Assembly: GCA_021372515.1 (NCBI GenBank)
Contig: JAJFUG010000019.1
Span: 1-6,489 of the forward strand
Direction of reading: 5' to 3'
Length of the DNA: 6,489 nucleotides
From: a bacterium
GTDB lineage: Bacteria; Gemmatimonadota; Glassbacteria; GWA2-58-10
In this document: in pieces, positions 1 to 5,332 of the stretch
Layout of the letters: each line of letters opens with the position of its first letter
How positions within the stretch are numbered: the stretch's first letter is position 1
Notes under the pieces: generated by a model
The model's input: only the letters and a program-made list of their open reading frames with translations
Told to the model about the DNA's origin: nothing
Database searches by the model: none
Made by a program: the position numbers and the translations under genes

Positions 1-606
1 CACGCCGATATTGGGCGAGCCCACCGCGTCCAGGATTCGCAGGTGGTCGGCGGCGCTCATGCTGCTCTCGAGCGAGACCGTCACGCCCAGCTTCTCGGCC
101 AGGGGCGCCATTTCCTTGAACGAGTTGATTATCCGCGTGAACTCGGCGTCATCCTGCGGCGTATTCTTGCGGAAAATGGGCAGCAGGATATCATCCGCGC
201 CGATAGCCGCGGCCACGGTGATCGCGTCCTTGACCCGCATCACACCCATCGGCTCGCTCTTGAACGGCTCGCCCGGTCCGAGGTTGCCGATAGCCAGGGA
301 GCAGATCTGCACGCCGTTGGCCAGTGCGGCCCCGCGGTACTCGGCCTGGAGCTTCTCGCCGCGCAGGTGCGGGGCGCCGTCCTCCGGGTACAGCACGCTC
401 ACCTGGATACCGTCCAGCCCGATCTCGCGGGCCAGGGCCACTTTTTCGGTCAGGCCGCGCTCGCCCAGGTTCCAGTCGGTCATCCCGATCCGCACGGGCA
501 TGGGGTTGGGGCCGCTTGCGCTCTGCTGGGCGCGGGCCTGGCCCACGGCCGCGGTCACCGCCGCCGCCGCGCCAGCGGCCAGAAAGTCGCGTCTCGATAC
601 TGGCAT
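1..606 (-). CDS. Tat-exported sugar phosphate isomerase/epimerase-like TIM barrel protein (partial, C-terminus outside window)
   Basis: Reading from 606 down to the window edge gives 202 open codons with no stop, so the C-terminal part is missing. The start is well fixed: AAGGAGG lies 7 nt upstream (614-620 on the plus strand). The N-terminus carries a twin-arginine signal (SRRDFLAAG, residues 4-12), an Ala-rich hydrophobic stretch and a likely AxA cleavage site at ARA (24-26). The mature part starts with a beta strand and loop (VRIGMTDWNLG, 38-48), then GLDGIQVS (63-70), and later VTVSLES (175-181). Glu180 sits where xylose-isomerase-like TIM barrels (AP endonuclease 2 fold) place a metal-binding or catalytic Glu. 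The family isomerises or epimerises sugars and inositols; the substrate cannot be told. Export points to a periplasmic role. It is transcribed divergently from the oxidoreductase at 896, which suggests shared control and possibly a shared pathway. Confidence 0.88.
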   Translation of the reverse strand, partial: MPVSRRDFLAAGAAAAVTAAVGQARAQQSASGPNPMPVRIGMTDWNLGERGLTEKVALAREIGLDGIQVSVLYPEDGAPHLRGEKLQAEYRGAALANGVQICSLAIGNLGPGEPFKSEPMGVMRVKDAITVAAAIGADDILLPIFRKNTPQDDAEFTRIINSFKEMAPLAEKLGVTVSLESSMSAADHLRILDAVGSPNIGV

Positions 607-706
607 GGGTCTTCCTCCTTGGGCTGTCTGTGGCAGGAAAAACACGGAAACAACGTGGCTGACTTTCGGTTCGCAGCGCCCCGGCAGGGGGGCGGGTTCC
701 AGGCTA

Positions 707-735
707 ATAATAGCATTGCCTTTCCGGGCGGGCAA
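707..735 (-). promoter_or_regulatory. Candidate promoter of the Tat-exported TIM barrel gene
   Basis: On the minus strand TTGCCC (730-735) is followed after 17 bp by TATTAT (707-712), matching the sigma70-type consensus at 4 of 6 and 5 of 6 positions. Transcription would start near 700, leaving a leader of about 94 nt before the ATG at 606. The spacing is ideal and the position fits, but no experiment supports it and the sigma consensus of this organism is unknown. Confidence 0.45.
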
Positions 736-753
736 CAGTAATCGCCGCCCGGA
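723..753. promoter_or_regulatory. Inverted repeat between divergent promoters, candidate operator
   Basis: TCCGGGCGG (723-731) and CCGCCCGGA (745-753) are perfect 9-bp inverted arms around a 13-nt spacer centred at 738. The repeat covers the -35 box of the leftward promoter and lies just upstream of the -35 of the rightward one. That is where a dimeric regulator could control both genes. It could also be a simple GC-rich hairpin with no regulator, and no regulator gene is in the window. Confidence 0.4.
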
Positions 754-763
754 CCGGCTTTCC

Positions 764-792
764 TTGATAACTGCGGCCGTCGGGCTTATCTT
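764..792 (+). promoter_or_regulatory. Candidate promoter of the oxidoreductase-glycosyltransferase unit
   Basis: TTGATA (764-769, 5 of 6 to consensus) is followed after 17 bp by TATCTT (787-792, 4 of 6). Transcription would start near 799, giving a leader of about 97 nt before the ATG at 896. A -10-like CATAAT at 871-876 lies closer to the gene but has no -35 and would leave almost no room ahead of the ribosome site, so it is the weaker choice. Confidence 0.4.
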
Positions 793-895
793 TTGCCGCA
801 GGCTGCGCGTGGCCCGGCTGTGGCAGTCGCCGCCCGACTGACCGAACATACTCCCGTAAGGTGTCCTGTCCATAATTCAACCCCTGGAGGCTTCG

Positions 896-2287
896 ATGCG
901 CAAGTCCGCTGGAGCGCTCTTCCTGGCCGCACTGATCGCTGTCCTCGGCTGCCAGCCCTCCGCCGCGCCGAAGGCGGAAAAGACAGCGGCGAGCACACAC
1001 AGTTTCGCGGTGCTCGACCCGGGCCATTTCCACGCCGCCCTGGTGTTCAAGAGCGCCGCCTATCCCGGGGTCGACCCCCTGGTGTCGATCTACGCCCCGG
1101 TGGGCCAGGACTACGTGGACCACATGGCCCGCGTGGCCCCGTTCAACACCCGCGGTGACGACCCGGCCCAGTGGCGCTACCGGTCATATCTGGGGCCGGA
1201 TTACGAGCAGGCGATGTTCGATGAAAGCCACGCCGACATCGCGGTGCTCAGCGGACGCAACGCGCCCAAGATCGACCGTATCCTGGCCTGCGTGCGCCAC
1301 GGGATGAACGTCCTGGCCGACAAGCCCTGGGTGATCGAGCCCTCCAAGCTGGCCGTGCTGGACACGGTCCTGGCCGTGGCCGACAGCCTGCACCTGGTGG
1401 CCTACGACATCATGACCGAGCGGCACGAGATAACCACTATCCTGCAGCGCGAACTGATCCAGGACCAGACCCTGTTCGGCGTGCCCCTGACCGGCGGTCC
1501 GGACCAGCCGGCCGTGGTCAAGAAAAGCGTGCACCACCTGTTCAAGAGCGTGGCCGGGCGGCCGCTGATCCGCCCCTGGTGGTTCTTCGACACCGCGGTG
1601 CAGGGCGAGGGCCTGGTGGATGTGACCACCCACCTGGTGGACATCACTTTCTGGTGCCTGTTCCCTGAGCAGCCGATCGACTACAAGACCGACATCCAGA
1701 TGCTGGACGCCAAGCACTGGCCCACGCTTATCGACAGCGCGCAGTTCTCACGTGTCACCGGGCTGACCGGTTTCCCGCCTCAGCTAAAGCTGGATGAGGC
1801 CGGCAAGCTGCCCTATTTCTGCAACGGCTCGATGAATTTCAACCTGCGCGGGATCAACGTGCTGCTGCAGGTGGAGTGGAATTTCGAGGCCCCGGCCGGG
1901 GCCGGTGACACCCATTTCTCCACCGTGCGCGGCAGTCTGGCCTCGGTGCTGATCGAGCAGGGCCCGGACCAGAACTACCGTCCCGAGCTGTACGTCGAGG
2001 CAGCCGAGGGGATCGCCCCGGAGGCGGTGGGGCAGGCCCTGGCAACCAGCCTGGCCCGTCTGACCGGCGGGAACTATCCCGGCCTGGAGCTGAAAAAAGA
2101 GGGTGCGCGCTGGCACGTGCTGATCCCGGACAGCTACCGGATCGGGCACGAGGCGCATTTCGGCCAGGTGACCAAGAGTTTCCTGGGCTACCTGGGTAAC
2201 GGCACCCTGCCGGCCTGGGAGCGGCCCAACATGCTGGCCAAGTACTATGTGACCACGAGCGCCCTGGAACTGGCCCGCAGCAAATGA
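896..2287 (+). CDS. Lipoprotein Gfo/Idh/MocA-like oxidoreductase (putative oxidoreductase C-terminal domain family)
   Basis: This 463-residue protein starts at an ATG with GGAGG 5 nt upstream (886-890). The N-terminus is a short basic region, a hydrophobic helix and a lipobox ending VLGC, so Cys19 should be lipidated and the protein anchored outside the cytoplasmic membrane. The mature part resembles Gfo/Idh/MocA-type sugar dehydrogenases: VLADKPW (139-145) takes the place of the usual EKP motif, and TERHEITTILQREL (174-187), HHLFKSVAGRP (213-223) and GEGLVDVTTHLVD (237-249) are typical of the subfamily with the 'putative oxidoreductase C-terminal' domain. The first strand does not end in the classic GxGxxG; it reads LDPGHFHAALV (40-50). 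Substrate and cofactor use are unknown; NAD(P) binding is a family inference. It overlaps the next gene by 4 bp (ATGA), so the two should be translationally coupled. A role with the divergent exported isomerase-like protein is likely but unproven. Confidence 0.85.
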   Translation: MRKSAGALFLAALIAVLGCQPSAAPKAEKTAASTHSFAVLDPGHFHAALVFKSAAYPGVDPLVSIYAPVGQDYVDHMARVAPFNTRGDDPAQWRYRSYLGPDYEQAMFDESHADIAVLSGRNAPKIDRILACVRHGMNVLADKPWVIEPSKLAVLDTVLAVADSLHLVAYDIMTERHEITTILQRELIQDQTLFGVPLTGGPDQPAVVKKSVHHLFKSVAGRPLIRPWWFFDTAVQGEGLVDVTTHLVDITFWCLFPEQPIDYKTDIQMLDAKHWPTLIDSAQFSRVTGLTGFPPQLKLDEAGKLPYFCNGSMNFNLRGINVLLQVEWNFEAPAGAGDTHFSTVRGSLASVLIEQGPDQNYRPELYVEAAEGIAPEAVGQALATSLARLTGGNYPGLELKKEGARWHVLIPDSYRIGHEAHFGQVTKSFLGYLGNGTLPAWERPNMLAKYYVTTSALELARSK

Positions 2288-3354
2288 GCCGAGGCACGCC
2301 CACAGTCAGCTTTCTTATCCCGGTGCACAACGCCGCCGCCACGCTGGAACGGGCGCTCGGTTCGGCCCTGTCCCAGCGCGGCGCGCCGGAGCTGGAGGTG
2401 GTGGCCGTGGATGACGGGTCCACGGACGGCGGCGGCGAGCGGATGGAGAGCCTGGCCCGCCGCGACAGCCGTCTGCGCGTGGTCCACCCTGGCCGCATCG
2501 GGCTGATCCCGGCCCTGGCCCTGGGGCAATCGCTCTGCCGGGGCGAGTTCATCGCCCGTCTGGATGCGGATGACATTGCGCACCCGGAGCGGATCGCGGT
2601 GCAGCTCGCCCTCATGGCGCGCTGGGAGGGGCTGGGGCTGGTGGGGTCGCAGGTACGTTACTTTCCTGCGCGCGACACCGGCCCCGGGGCCCGTCACTAC
2701 GAGCGCTGGCTGAACGGGCTGCTGGAGGGCTGCCGGCCGGACTCGCCGCAGGTTGACATCCTGGCGGCCGCGGCCCGGGTGGAGCGGGAGATGTTTATCG
2801 AGTGCCCGCTGGCCCACCCCACGTTCCTTCTGCGGCGCACGGCCCTGGAGGCTGCGGGCGGCTACCGCGAGTTCGAGGGCCTGCCCGAGGACTACGACCT
2901 GATCTTCCGTCTGGTGGAAGCGGGCTGGAAAGTGGCCGGGGCCGGGCGGGTGCTTCACGCCTGGCGCGAGCACCCGGGACGCACCTCGCGCAACGACAGC
3001 CGCTACTCGGAGCCGAGTTTCCTGCGCCTCAAGCTGCATCACCTGCTGCGTCTGCACCTGGAGGGCGGAGCGCGGCCGGTCTCGATCTGCGGGGCCGGTC
3101 CGGTGGGCAAGACCTGGCTCAAGGCGCTGAGAGCGGCCGGGGTCCAGGTGCGGTACCTGATCGAGGTCAACCCGCGCCGTCTGGGCAAGGTCATCCACGG
3201 TGTGCCGGTGGTGCGGGCGGCCGAGCTGAAAGGGCCGCAGGACTCCGGGCTGATCCTGGGTGCGGTGGGCCAGAAAGGCGGCCGCGACAACGTGCGCGCC
3301 GACCTCGACCCGCTGGGGTACGTGGAGGGGCGGGACTACCTGCTGGTGTCGTAG
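2284..3354 (+). CDS. Family 2 glycosyltransferase with C-terminal Rossmann-like module
   Basis: This 356-residue protein starts inside the previous stop codon (ATGA) and has no clear Shine-Dalgarno site of its own, which fits translational coupling. Residues 8-230 form a GT-A glycosyltransferase of family GT2: SFLIPVHN (9-16), VDDGSTD (42-48, nucleotide binding), LDADD (93-97, the metal-binding DxD), an acceptor-side HPTFLLRR (178-185) and PEDYDL (201-206, the likely catalytic acid region). No membrane span is seen, so it should act in the cytoplasm on a nucleotide sugar; donor and acceptor are unknown. From about 265 a second module begins: a beta strand, then GAGPVG (270-275, a GxGxxG turn), helix, strand RYLIEVNP (290-297), LGKVIHGVPVV (300-310), and an end of GYVEGRDYLLVS. 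This resembles dinucleotide- or acyl/sugar-binding Rossmann modules such as the N-terminal part of PglD-like proteins. Whether it binds a cofactor or only aids substrate handling is open. Confidence 0.88.
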   Translation: MSRGTPTVSFLIPVHNAAATLERALGSALSQRGAPELEVVAVDDGSTDGGGERMESLARRDSRLRVVHPGRIGLIPALALGQSLCRGEFIARLDADDIAHPERIAVQLALMARWEGLGLVGSQVRYFPARDTGPGARHYERWLNGLLEGCRPDSPQVDILAAAARVEREMFIECPLAHPTFLLRRTALEAAGGYREFEGLPEDYDLIFRLVEAGWKVAGAGRVLHAWREHPGRTSRNDSRYSEPSFLRLKLHHLLRLHLEGGARPVSICGAGPVGKTWLKALRAAGVQVRYLIEVNPRRLGKVIHGVPVVRAAELKGPQDSGLILGAVGQKGGRDNVRADLDPLGYVEGRDYLLVS

Positions 3355-3375
3355 ACGGAAGATATTTTTGATTGC

Positions 3376-3401
3376 AGCGGCGGCCACCCGGCCGCCGTTT
3401 T
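3376..3401 (+). terminator. Rho-independent terminator of the oxidoreductase-glycosyltransferase unit
   Basis: CGGCGGCC (3378-3385) and GGCCGCCG (3390-3397) form a perfect 8-bp stem with loop ACCC, followed at once by TTTT (3398-3401). It begins about two dozen bases after the glycosyltransferase stop codon, as expected for the operon end. Confidence 0.8.
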
Positions 3402-3410
3402 GCTTTGCGG

Positions 3411-3437
3411 GTAGGGGCGGCACGGCGTGCCGTGTCC
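3411..3437 (+). repeat. REP-like palindrome 1 (5'-GTAG plus stem-loop)
   Basis: GTAG (3411-3414) and GGGC are followed by a stem GGCACGG (3419-3425) pairing with CCGTGTC (3430-3436) around loop CGTG, with one G-U pair. It shares the GTAGGGGC start with the palindromes at 4204 (minus strand) and 6452, and its stem sequence with the one at 6125. It stands immediately before copy A of the longer repeat. Confidence 0.6.
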
Positions 3438-3480
3438 GAAATGCGTTTGTTCGGCCAAGAGAACCAGAAGCCATGGGAGG
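3438..3480 (+). repeat. Dispersed intergenic repeat, truncated copy A
   Basis: The 24 bases 3451-3474 are identical to 3800-3823 (copy B) and differ by one base from 6170-6193 (copy C). The preceding bases (GCGTTT) also match copy C, but about 12 bases are missing, which removes the left arm of the hairpin seen in B and C. After 3475 the similarity fades, so this is a fragment of the unit. Confidence 0.65.
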
Positions 3481-3481
3481 C

Positions 3482-3538
3482 CTCAGGCGGCAGATGCCAC
3501 CTGAGCGCAACCTTCCAGCGGCCCCACGGCCGCCGTTT
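3482..3538 (+). repeat. Two tandem stem-loops in the gene-free region
   Basis: The first hairpin pairs CTCAGG (3482-3487) with CCTGAG (3500-3505); three further inner pairs (GGC 3489-3491 with GCC 3496-3498) close an AGAT loop past one mismatch. The second pairs GCGGCC (3518-3523) with GGCCGC (3528-3533) and is followed by CGTTT, so it resembles the terminator at 3378-3401. There is no gene upstream of it that is not already terminated. Confidence 0.5.
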
Positions 3539-3589
3539 CTGTCTTTGGGGGCCGCGCATGTTTGAGCCTCCCGCCAGGGCAGCGTCTAA

Positions 3590-3622
3590 AAGCGAGAGAA
3601 AAGGCCAAGCTTTCTCTCGCTT
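3590..3622. repeat. 12-bp-stem hairpin
   Basis: AAGCGAGAGAAA (3590-3601) and TTTCTCTCGCTT (3611-3622) are perfect inverted arms around a 9-nt loop. A further GC hairpin follows (GCAGCG 3646-3651 with CGCTGC 3656-3661, or alternatively GGCGGCG 3631-3637 with CGCCGCC 3650-3656). No gene can be supported here; the stretch 3540-3750 otherwise shows no coding signal or ribosome site. Confidence 0.55.
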
Positions 3623-3749
3623 CGCGGTGTGGCGGCGATTGCGCGGCAGCGCCGCCGCTGCAACGCGGGAGCGGAATCAAGGCCGCGGGAACACTGGAGG
3701 CGGAAGGGGAAAAGTGGCACGGACGAGTTCGCGGCCCCCACGCCCTTTG

Positions 3750-3775
3750 GTCCTTTCGGGCAAGACCGAAAGGAC
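3750..3775. repeat. 10-bp-stem hairpin, family GTCCTTTCGG, copy 1
   Basis: GTCCTTTCGG (3750-3759) pairs perfectly with CCGAAAGGAC (3766-3775) around a 6-nt loop GCAAGA. An identical stem with a different 6-nt loop lies at 4143-4168. This copy sits just ahead of copy B of the long repeat, the place taken by a REP-like palindrome ahead of copies A and C. Confidence 0.7.
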
Positions 3776-3787
3776 GAAAAGATTTGC

Positions 3788-4034
3788 GTTCTCTTGGTTT
3801 CGGCCAAGAGAACCAGAAGCCATTGTGGGGGCCGTAAACTCGCGCCGGCCCTTTGGGTTTTCCAGCCTGTGGTGTGCCCGATATTTCTGCACGCTGCCTG
3901 CGCTGCGGGGCGACGCTGGCGCTGATTGCCCGCCGGGCCTGGGGTGCTGCTCCTGGCTTCGGTGTGTAAGATGCAATTACTCCGCTTCCCCGGCGAGGCT
4001 CAGACATACGGCCCCCGGGCGGCCTGCGGCCGCC
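3788..4034 (+). repeat. Dispersed intergenic repeat, copy B (about 250 bp)
   Basis: The unit begins with a perfect 10-bp stem, GTTCTCTTGG (3788-3797) with CCAAGAGAAC (3804-3813), loop TTTCGG. It continues with the bases shared with copies A and C. By eye 3831-3877 matches copy C (6198-6244) at 42 of 47 positions. Similarity continues with indels through GCAATTAC (3973-3980) and GCTCAGACA, and fades after a GC hairpin, GGCGGCC (4018-4024) with GGCCGCC (4028-4034). Open frames through it look like by-products of high GC, because a 1-nt indel separates the copies and no ribosome site is present. The flank 4035-4106 is AT-richer and holds nothing I can identify. Confidence 0.7.
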
Positions 4035-4106
4035 TGTGGGATCCAACAACTAAAACAATCTTATTACCCCGGTTTACAGATATTCAATTCGACTGTCTGG
4101 TCTGAT

Positions 4107-4130
4107 GTAGAGGCACGCTGCAGCGTGCCC
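4107..4130 (+). repeat. REP-like palindrome 2 (5'-GTAG plus perfect 18-bp palindrome)
   Basis: GTAG (4107-4110) is followed after one base by GGCACGCTG and CAGCGTGCC (4112-4129), a perfect 18-bp palindrome with no spacer. The GTAG start and the GGC/GCC ends match the other palindromes here; the inner arm sequence is different. Confidence 0.6.
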
Positions 4131-4142
4131 AATAATTAGTTC

Positions 4143-4168
4143 GTCCTTTCGGGCTGGGCCGAAAGGAC
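4143..4168. repeat. 10-bp-stem hairpin, family GTCCTTTCGG, copy 2
   Basis: Arms GTCCTTTCGG (4143-4152) and CCGAAAGGAC (4159-4168) are identical to those at 3750-3775, but the 6-nt loop is GCTGGG here and GCAAGA there. Conserved arms with a changed loop suggest that the stem is what is kept. Confidence 0.7.
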
Positions 4169-4171
4169 AAA

Positions 4172-4204
4172 TAAAAAAGGGCGGCCACAGGGGGCCGCCC
4201 CTAC
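4172..4204 (-). terminator. REP-like palindrome 3 acting as terminator of the CYTH operon
   Basis: Read on the minus strand, GTAG (4204-4201) is followed by a perfect 8-bp stem, GGGCGGCC with GGCCGCCC (4200-4193 and 4186-4179), loop CCCTGT, then six T (4178-4173). It begins 27 bases after the stop codon of the small membrane protein gene. It is both a member of the GTAG palindrome family and a textbook intrinsic terminator for the leftward genes. Confidence 0.75.
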
Positions 4205-4230
4205 ACTTGCTTGAGATAGTGTGTCCGCGC

Positions 4231-4467
4231 TCAACGCCCGCGGCGGCGGCGCCCCAGGCGAGGAGGCTCGCGCAGGCTGACTTCCTTGCGCTGCCGGCGC
4301 TCCTCGCGCGACTCCTCGCTCACCCGGATGTCCCCGAATTTCTGCCCACCCACCTTGAACTTAGCCGCCCGGGATTCCCGCTTAAAGTTCTTCTGGATGA
4401 ACATCATCATCCGGACATAGCCGAAAATGATCGCGGCGATGATGAGTGCGCCGAAGATCTTAAACAT
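4231..4467 (-). CDS. Small single-span membrane protein with basic tail (hypothetical)
   Basis: A 78-residue protein starting at an ATG with AAGGAG 7 nt upstream (4475-4480). Residues 3-24 form one hydrophobic helix (IFGALIIAAIIFGYV within it) and act as a membrane anchor, possibly an uncleaved signal anchor. The rest is charged and soluble, with KFKVGGQKFGDIRV (41-54) as its most structured-looking part and an Arg-rich end (RRRRGR). I do not recognise the family. It follows the CYTH gene by 21 bases on the same strand, with its ribosome site in the gap, so the two should be co-transcribed. The cytoplasmic tail could bind a partner or nucleic acid, but that is a guess. The good ribosome site, operon position and terminator just behind make it a real gene. 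Confidence 0.72.
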   Translation of the reverse strand: MFKIFGALIIAAIIFGYVRMMMFIQKNFKRESRAAKFKVGGQKFGDIRVSEESREERRQRKEVSLREPPRLGRRRRGR

Positions 4468-4488
4468 GTCCTTGCTCCTTACCCGCCC

Positions 4489-5100
4489 TCAGCTTTCCGG
4501 CTCTCCGCCCGGGACCGGGTCGAGCGCGAAACGCATGTCCCCCGGCTCGCGTCCCAGGGCCAGGCAGCGGGCGCTGAACAACTGTAAGTAGTTCTCGCGC
4601 AGCCCGCTTGTCACCTCCAGGCCGAGCTGGGCGGCCAGGGAGTCGATCTCCTGGGGCGGGGCCTCCAGCTCCAGGACATCGCCCAGCAGGGGCAGGGTGT
4701 CGAGTTCGGCGCTCACCCCCGCTCCAAGGCTGAAATGCTCGCGGTATTTCTCGTACACCCGCTCGCGGGTATAGCCCAGGCGGTGCAGCACGTGGCGCAT
4801 GGTCTCCAGGTCCGACAGCTCGATCTCACTCTCGGCGCGCACCTTGTAGCGCTCGTCCAGGGCGCTGTTGCCGGCCAGGCGCTCCTTGAAAGTCAGGCGG
4901 ACCTTGCGGTCGCGCCGCAGGCGCAGCAACTTGCCGGCCAGGGAAAGCTCTCCCTCCGGCGTGTCGAGCACCAGGTTGTACTCGTACACCCGTCCGGCGC
5001 TGGTGAACCCCAGCTCGACAAGGCGCGCGCGCACGGCCTGCCGGTCGCTGAGCGGGAACTTCAGTTCCACCTCGGTCTGTACGTTCGGCTTCGTGTTCAT
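4489..5100 (-). CDS. CYTH domain protein (class IV adenylate cyclase / triphosphatase-like)
   Basis: From the ATG at 5100 this is 203 residues, the usual length for a single CYTH domain. The signature ExExK is present near the N-terminus (EVELK, E10/E12/K14). The tunnel's other charged positions are visible: LRLRR (59-63), FKER (71-74), ESEIE (90-94), EKYREHF (117-123), AELD (131-134) and LELEA (143-147). CYTH proteins bind a triphosphate with divalent metal inside a beta tunnel; members are class IV adenylate cyclases (CyaB), thiamine triphosphatases or tripolyphosphatases, and sequence alone does not separate them. The protein lacks a signal peptide and should be cytoplasmic. A GTG at 5142 in frame would add 14 residues, but it has no ribosome site and lies upstream of the transcription start predicted from the promoter at 5145-5171, so I prefer 5100. 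It heads a two-gene unit with the small membrane protein. Confidence 0.85.
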   Translation of the reverse strand: MNTKPNVQTEVELKFPLSDRQAVRARLVELGFTSAGRVYEYNLVLDTPEGELSLAGKLLRLRRDRKVRLTFKERLAGNSALDERYKVRAESEIELSDLETMRHVLHRLGYTRERVYEKYREHFSLGAGVSAELDTLPLLGDVLELEAPPQEIDSLAAQLGLEVTSGLRENYLQLFSARCLALGREPGDMRFALDPVPGGEPES

Positions 5101-5144
5101 GCGGACTTTCCCCGGATCGGTTGATTTATCTGTCGCCCTCACAA

Positions 5145-5171
5145 ACTATAAGCGCGACCGGCGGATGTCAA
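5145..5171 (-). promoter_or_regulatory. Candidate promoter of the CYTH operon
   Basis: On the minus strand a perfect TTGACA (5166-5171) is followed after 15 bp by TATAGT (5145-5150). The spacer is shorter than the ideal 17. Transcription would start near 5138, giving a leader of about 38 nt before the ATG at 5100 and excluding the upstream GTG at 5142. Confidence 0.5.
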
Positions 5172-5255
5172 CCGCGCCCGGGTGGGCCGGGACGGTCAAA
5201 CCGGATGCAAACCGACCGACGCTTCATTTCTGACAGGCGGAACAGGTTTTTTTCC

Positions 5256-5283
5256 TTGCGAAGCGGCGAATCGACATTATTTT
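5256..5283 (+). promoter_or_regulatory. Weak candidate promoter of the 127-residue protein gene
   Basis: TTGCGA (5256-5261) and TATTTT (5278-5283), 16 bp apart, each match the consensus at 4 of 6 positions in an AT-rich stretch (5245-5310). Transcription would start near 5290, about 43 nt before the ATG. The match is modest, and the divergent intergenic space is short enough that some promoter must lie here. Confidence 0.25.
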
Positions 5284-5332
5284 CTTTAATGAGTTCAGAG
5301 TTATACAGATACAACCTGGCAGGATGGAGAGT

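Noticed and set aside
11-841. Long plus-strand open frames over the first 840 bases
   Set aside because: They are antisense to the Tat-signal TIM barrel gene, which has a perfect ribosome site and family motifs; the open frames follow from high GC at third positions.
871-876. CATAAT as the -10 box of the oxidoreductase promoter
   Set aside because: No -35 match at 16-18 bp, and transcription would begin almost at the ribosome site; the pair at 764-792 fits better.
2245-3510. A 421-codon minus-strand open frame over the glycosyltransferase gene
   Set aside because: It mirrors the GT2 frame, has no ribosome site or recognisable motifs, and runs past the operon terminator into the repeat block.
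3483-4049. Minus-strand frame over repeat copy B, with about 40 residues similar to a frame over copy C (5883-6314)
   Set aside because: Several frames on both strands are open there, a 1-nt indel breaks the shared frame, there is no ribosome site, and the similarity is explained by the DNA repeat. A 3-nt indel near 3825 does keep frame, so the idea is not fully excluded.
3372-4139. A 255-codon plus-strand frame through the gene-free block
   Set aside because: It starts inside a terminator stem, crosses several hairpins and repeats, has no ribosome site and an Arg/Pro/Ala-rich composition typical of chance frames.
3411-4204. CRISPR array or insertion sequence
   Set aside because: Repeats are few, irregularly spaced and of mixed type with no unique spacers, and no transposase frame or flanking target duplication is visible.
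5101-5142. GTG start at 5142 for the CYTH protein
   Set aside because: No ribosome site; the codon lies upstream of the predicted transcription start and the CYTH signature begins right after the ATG at 5100.
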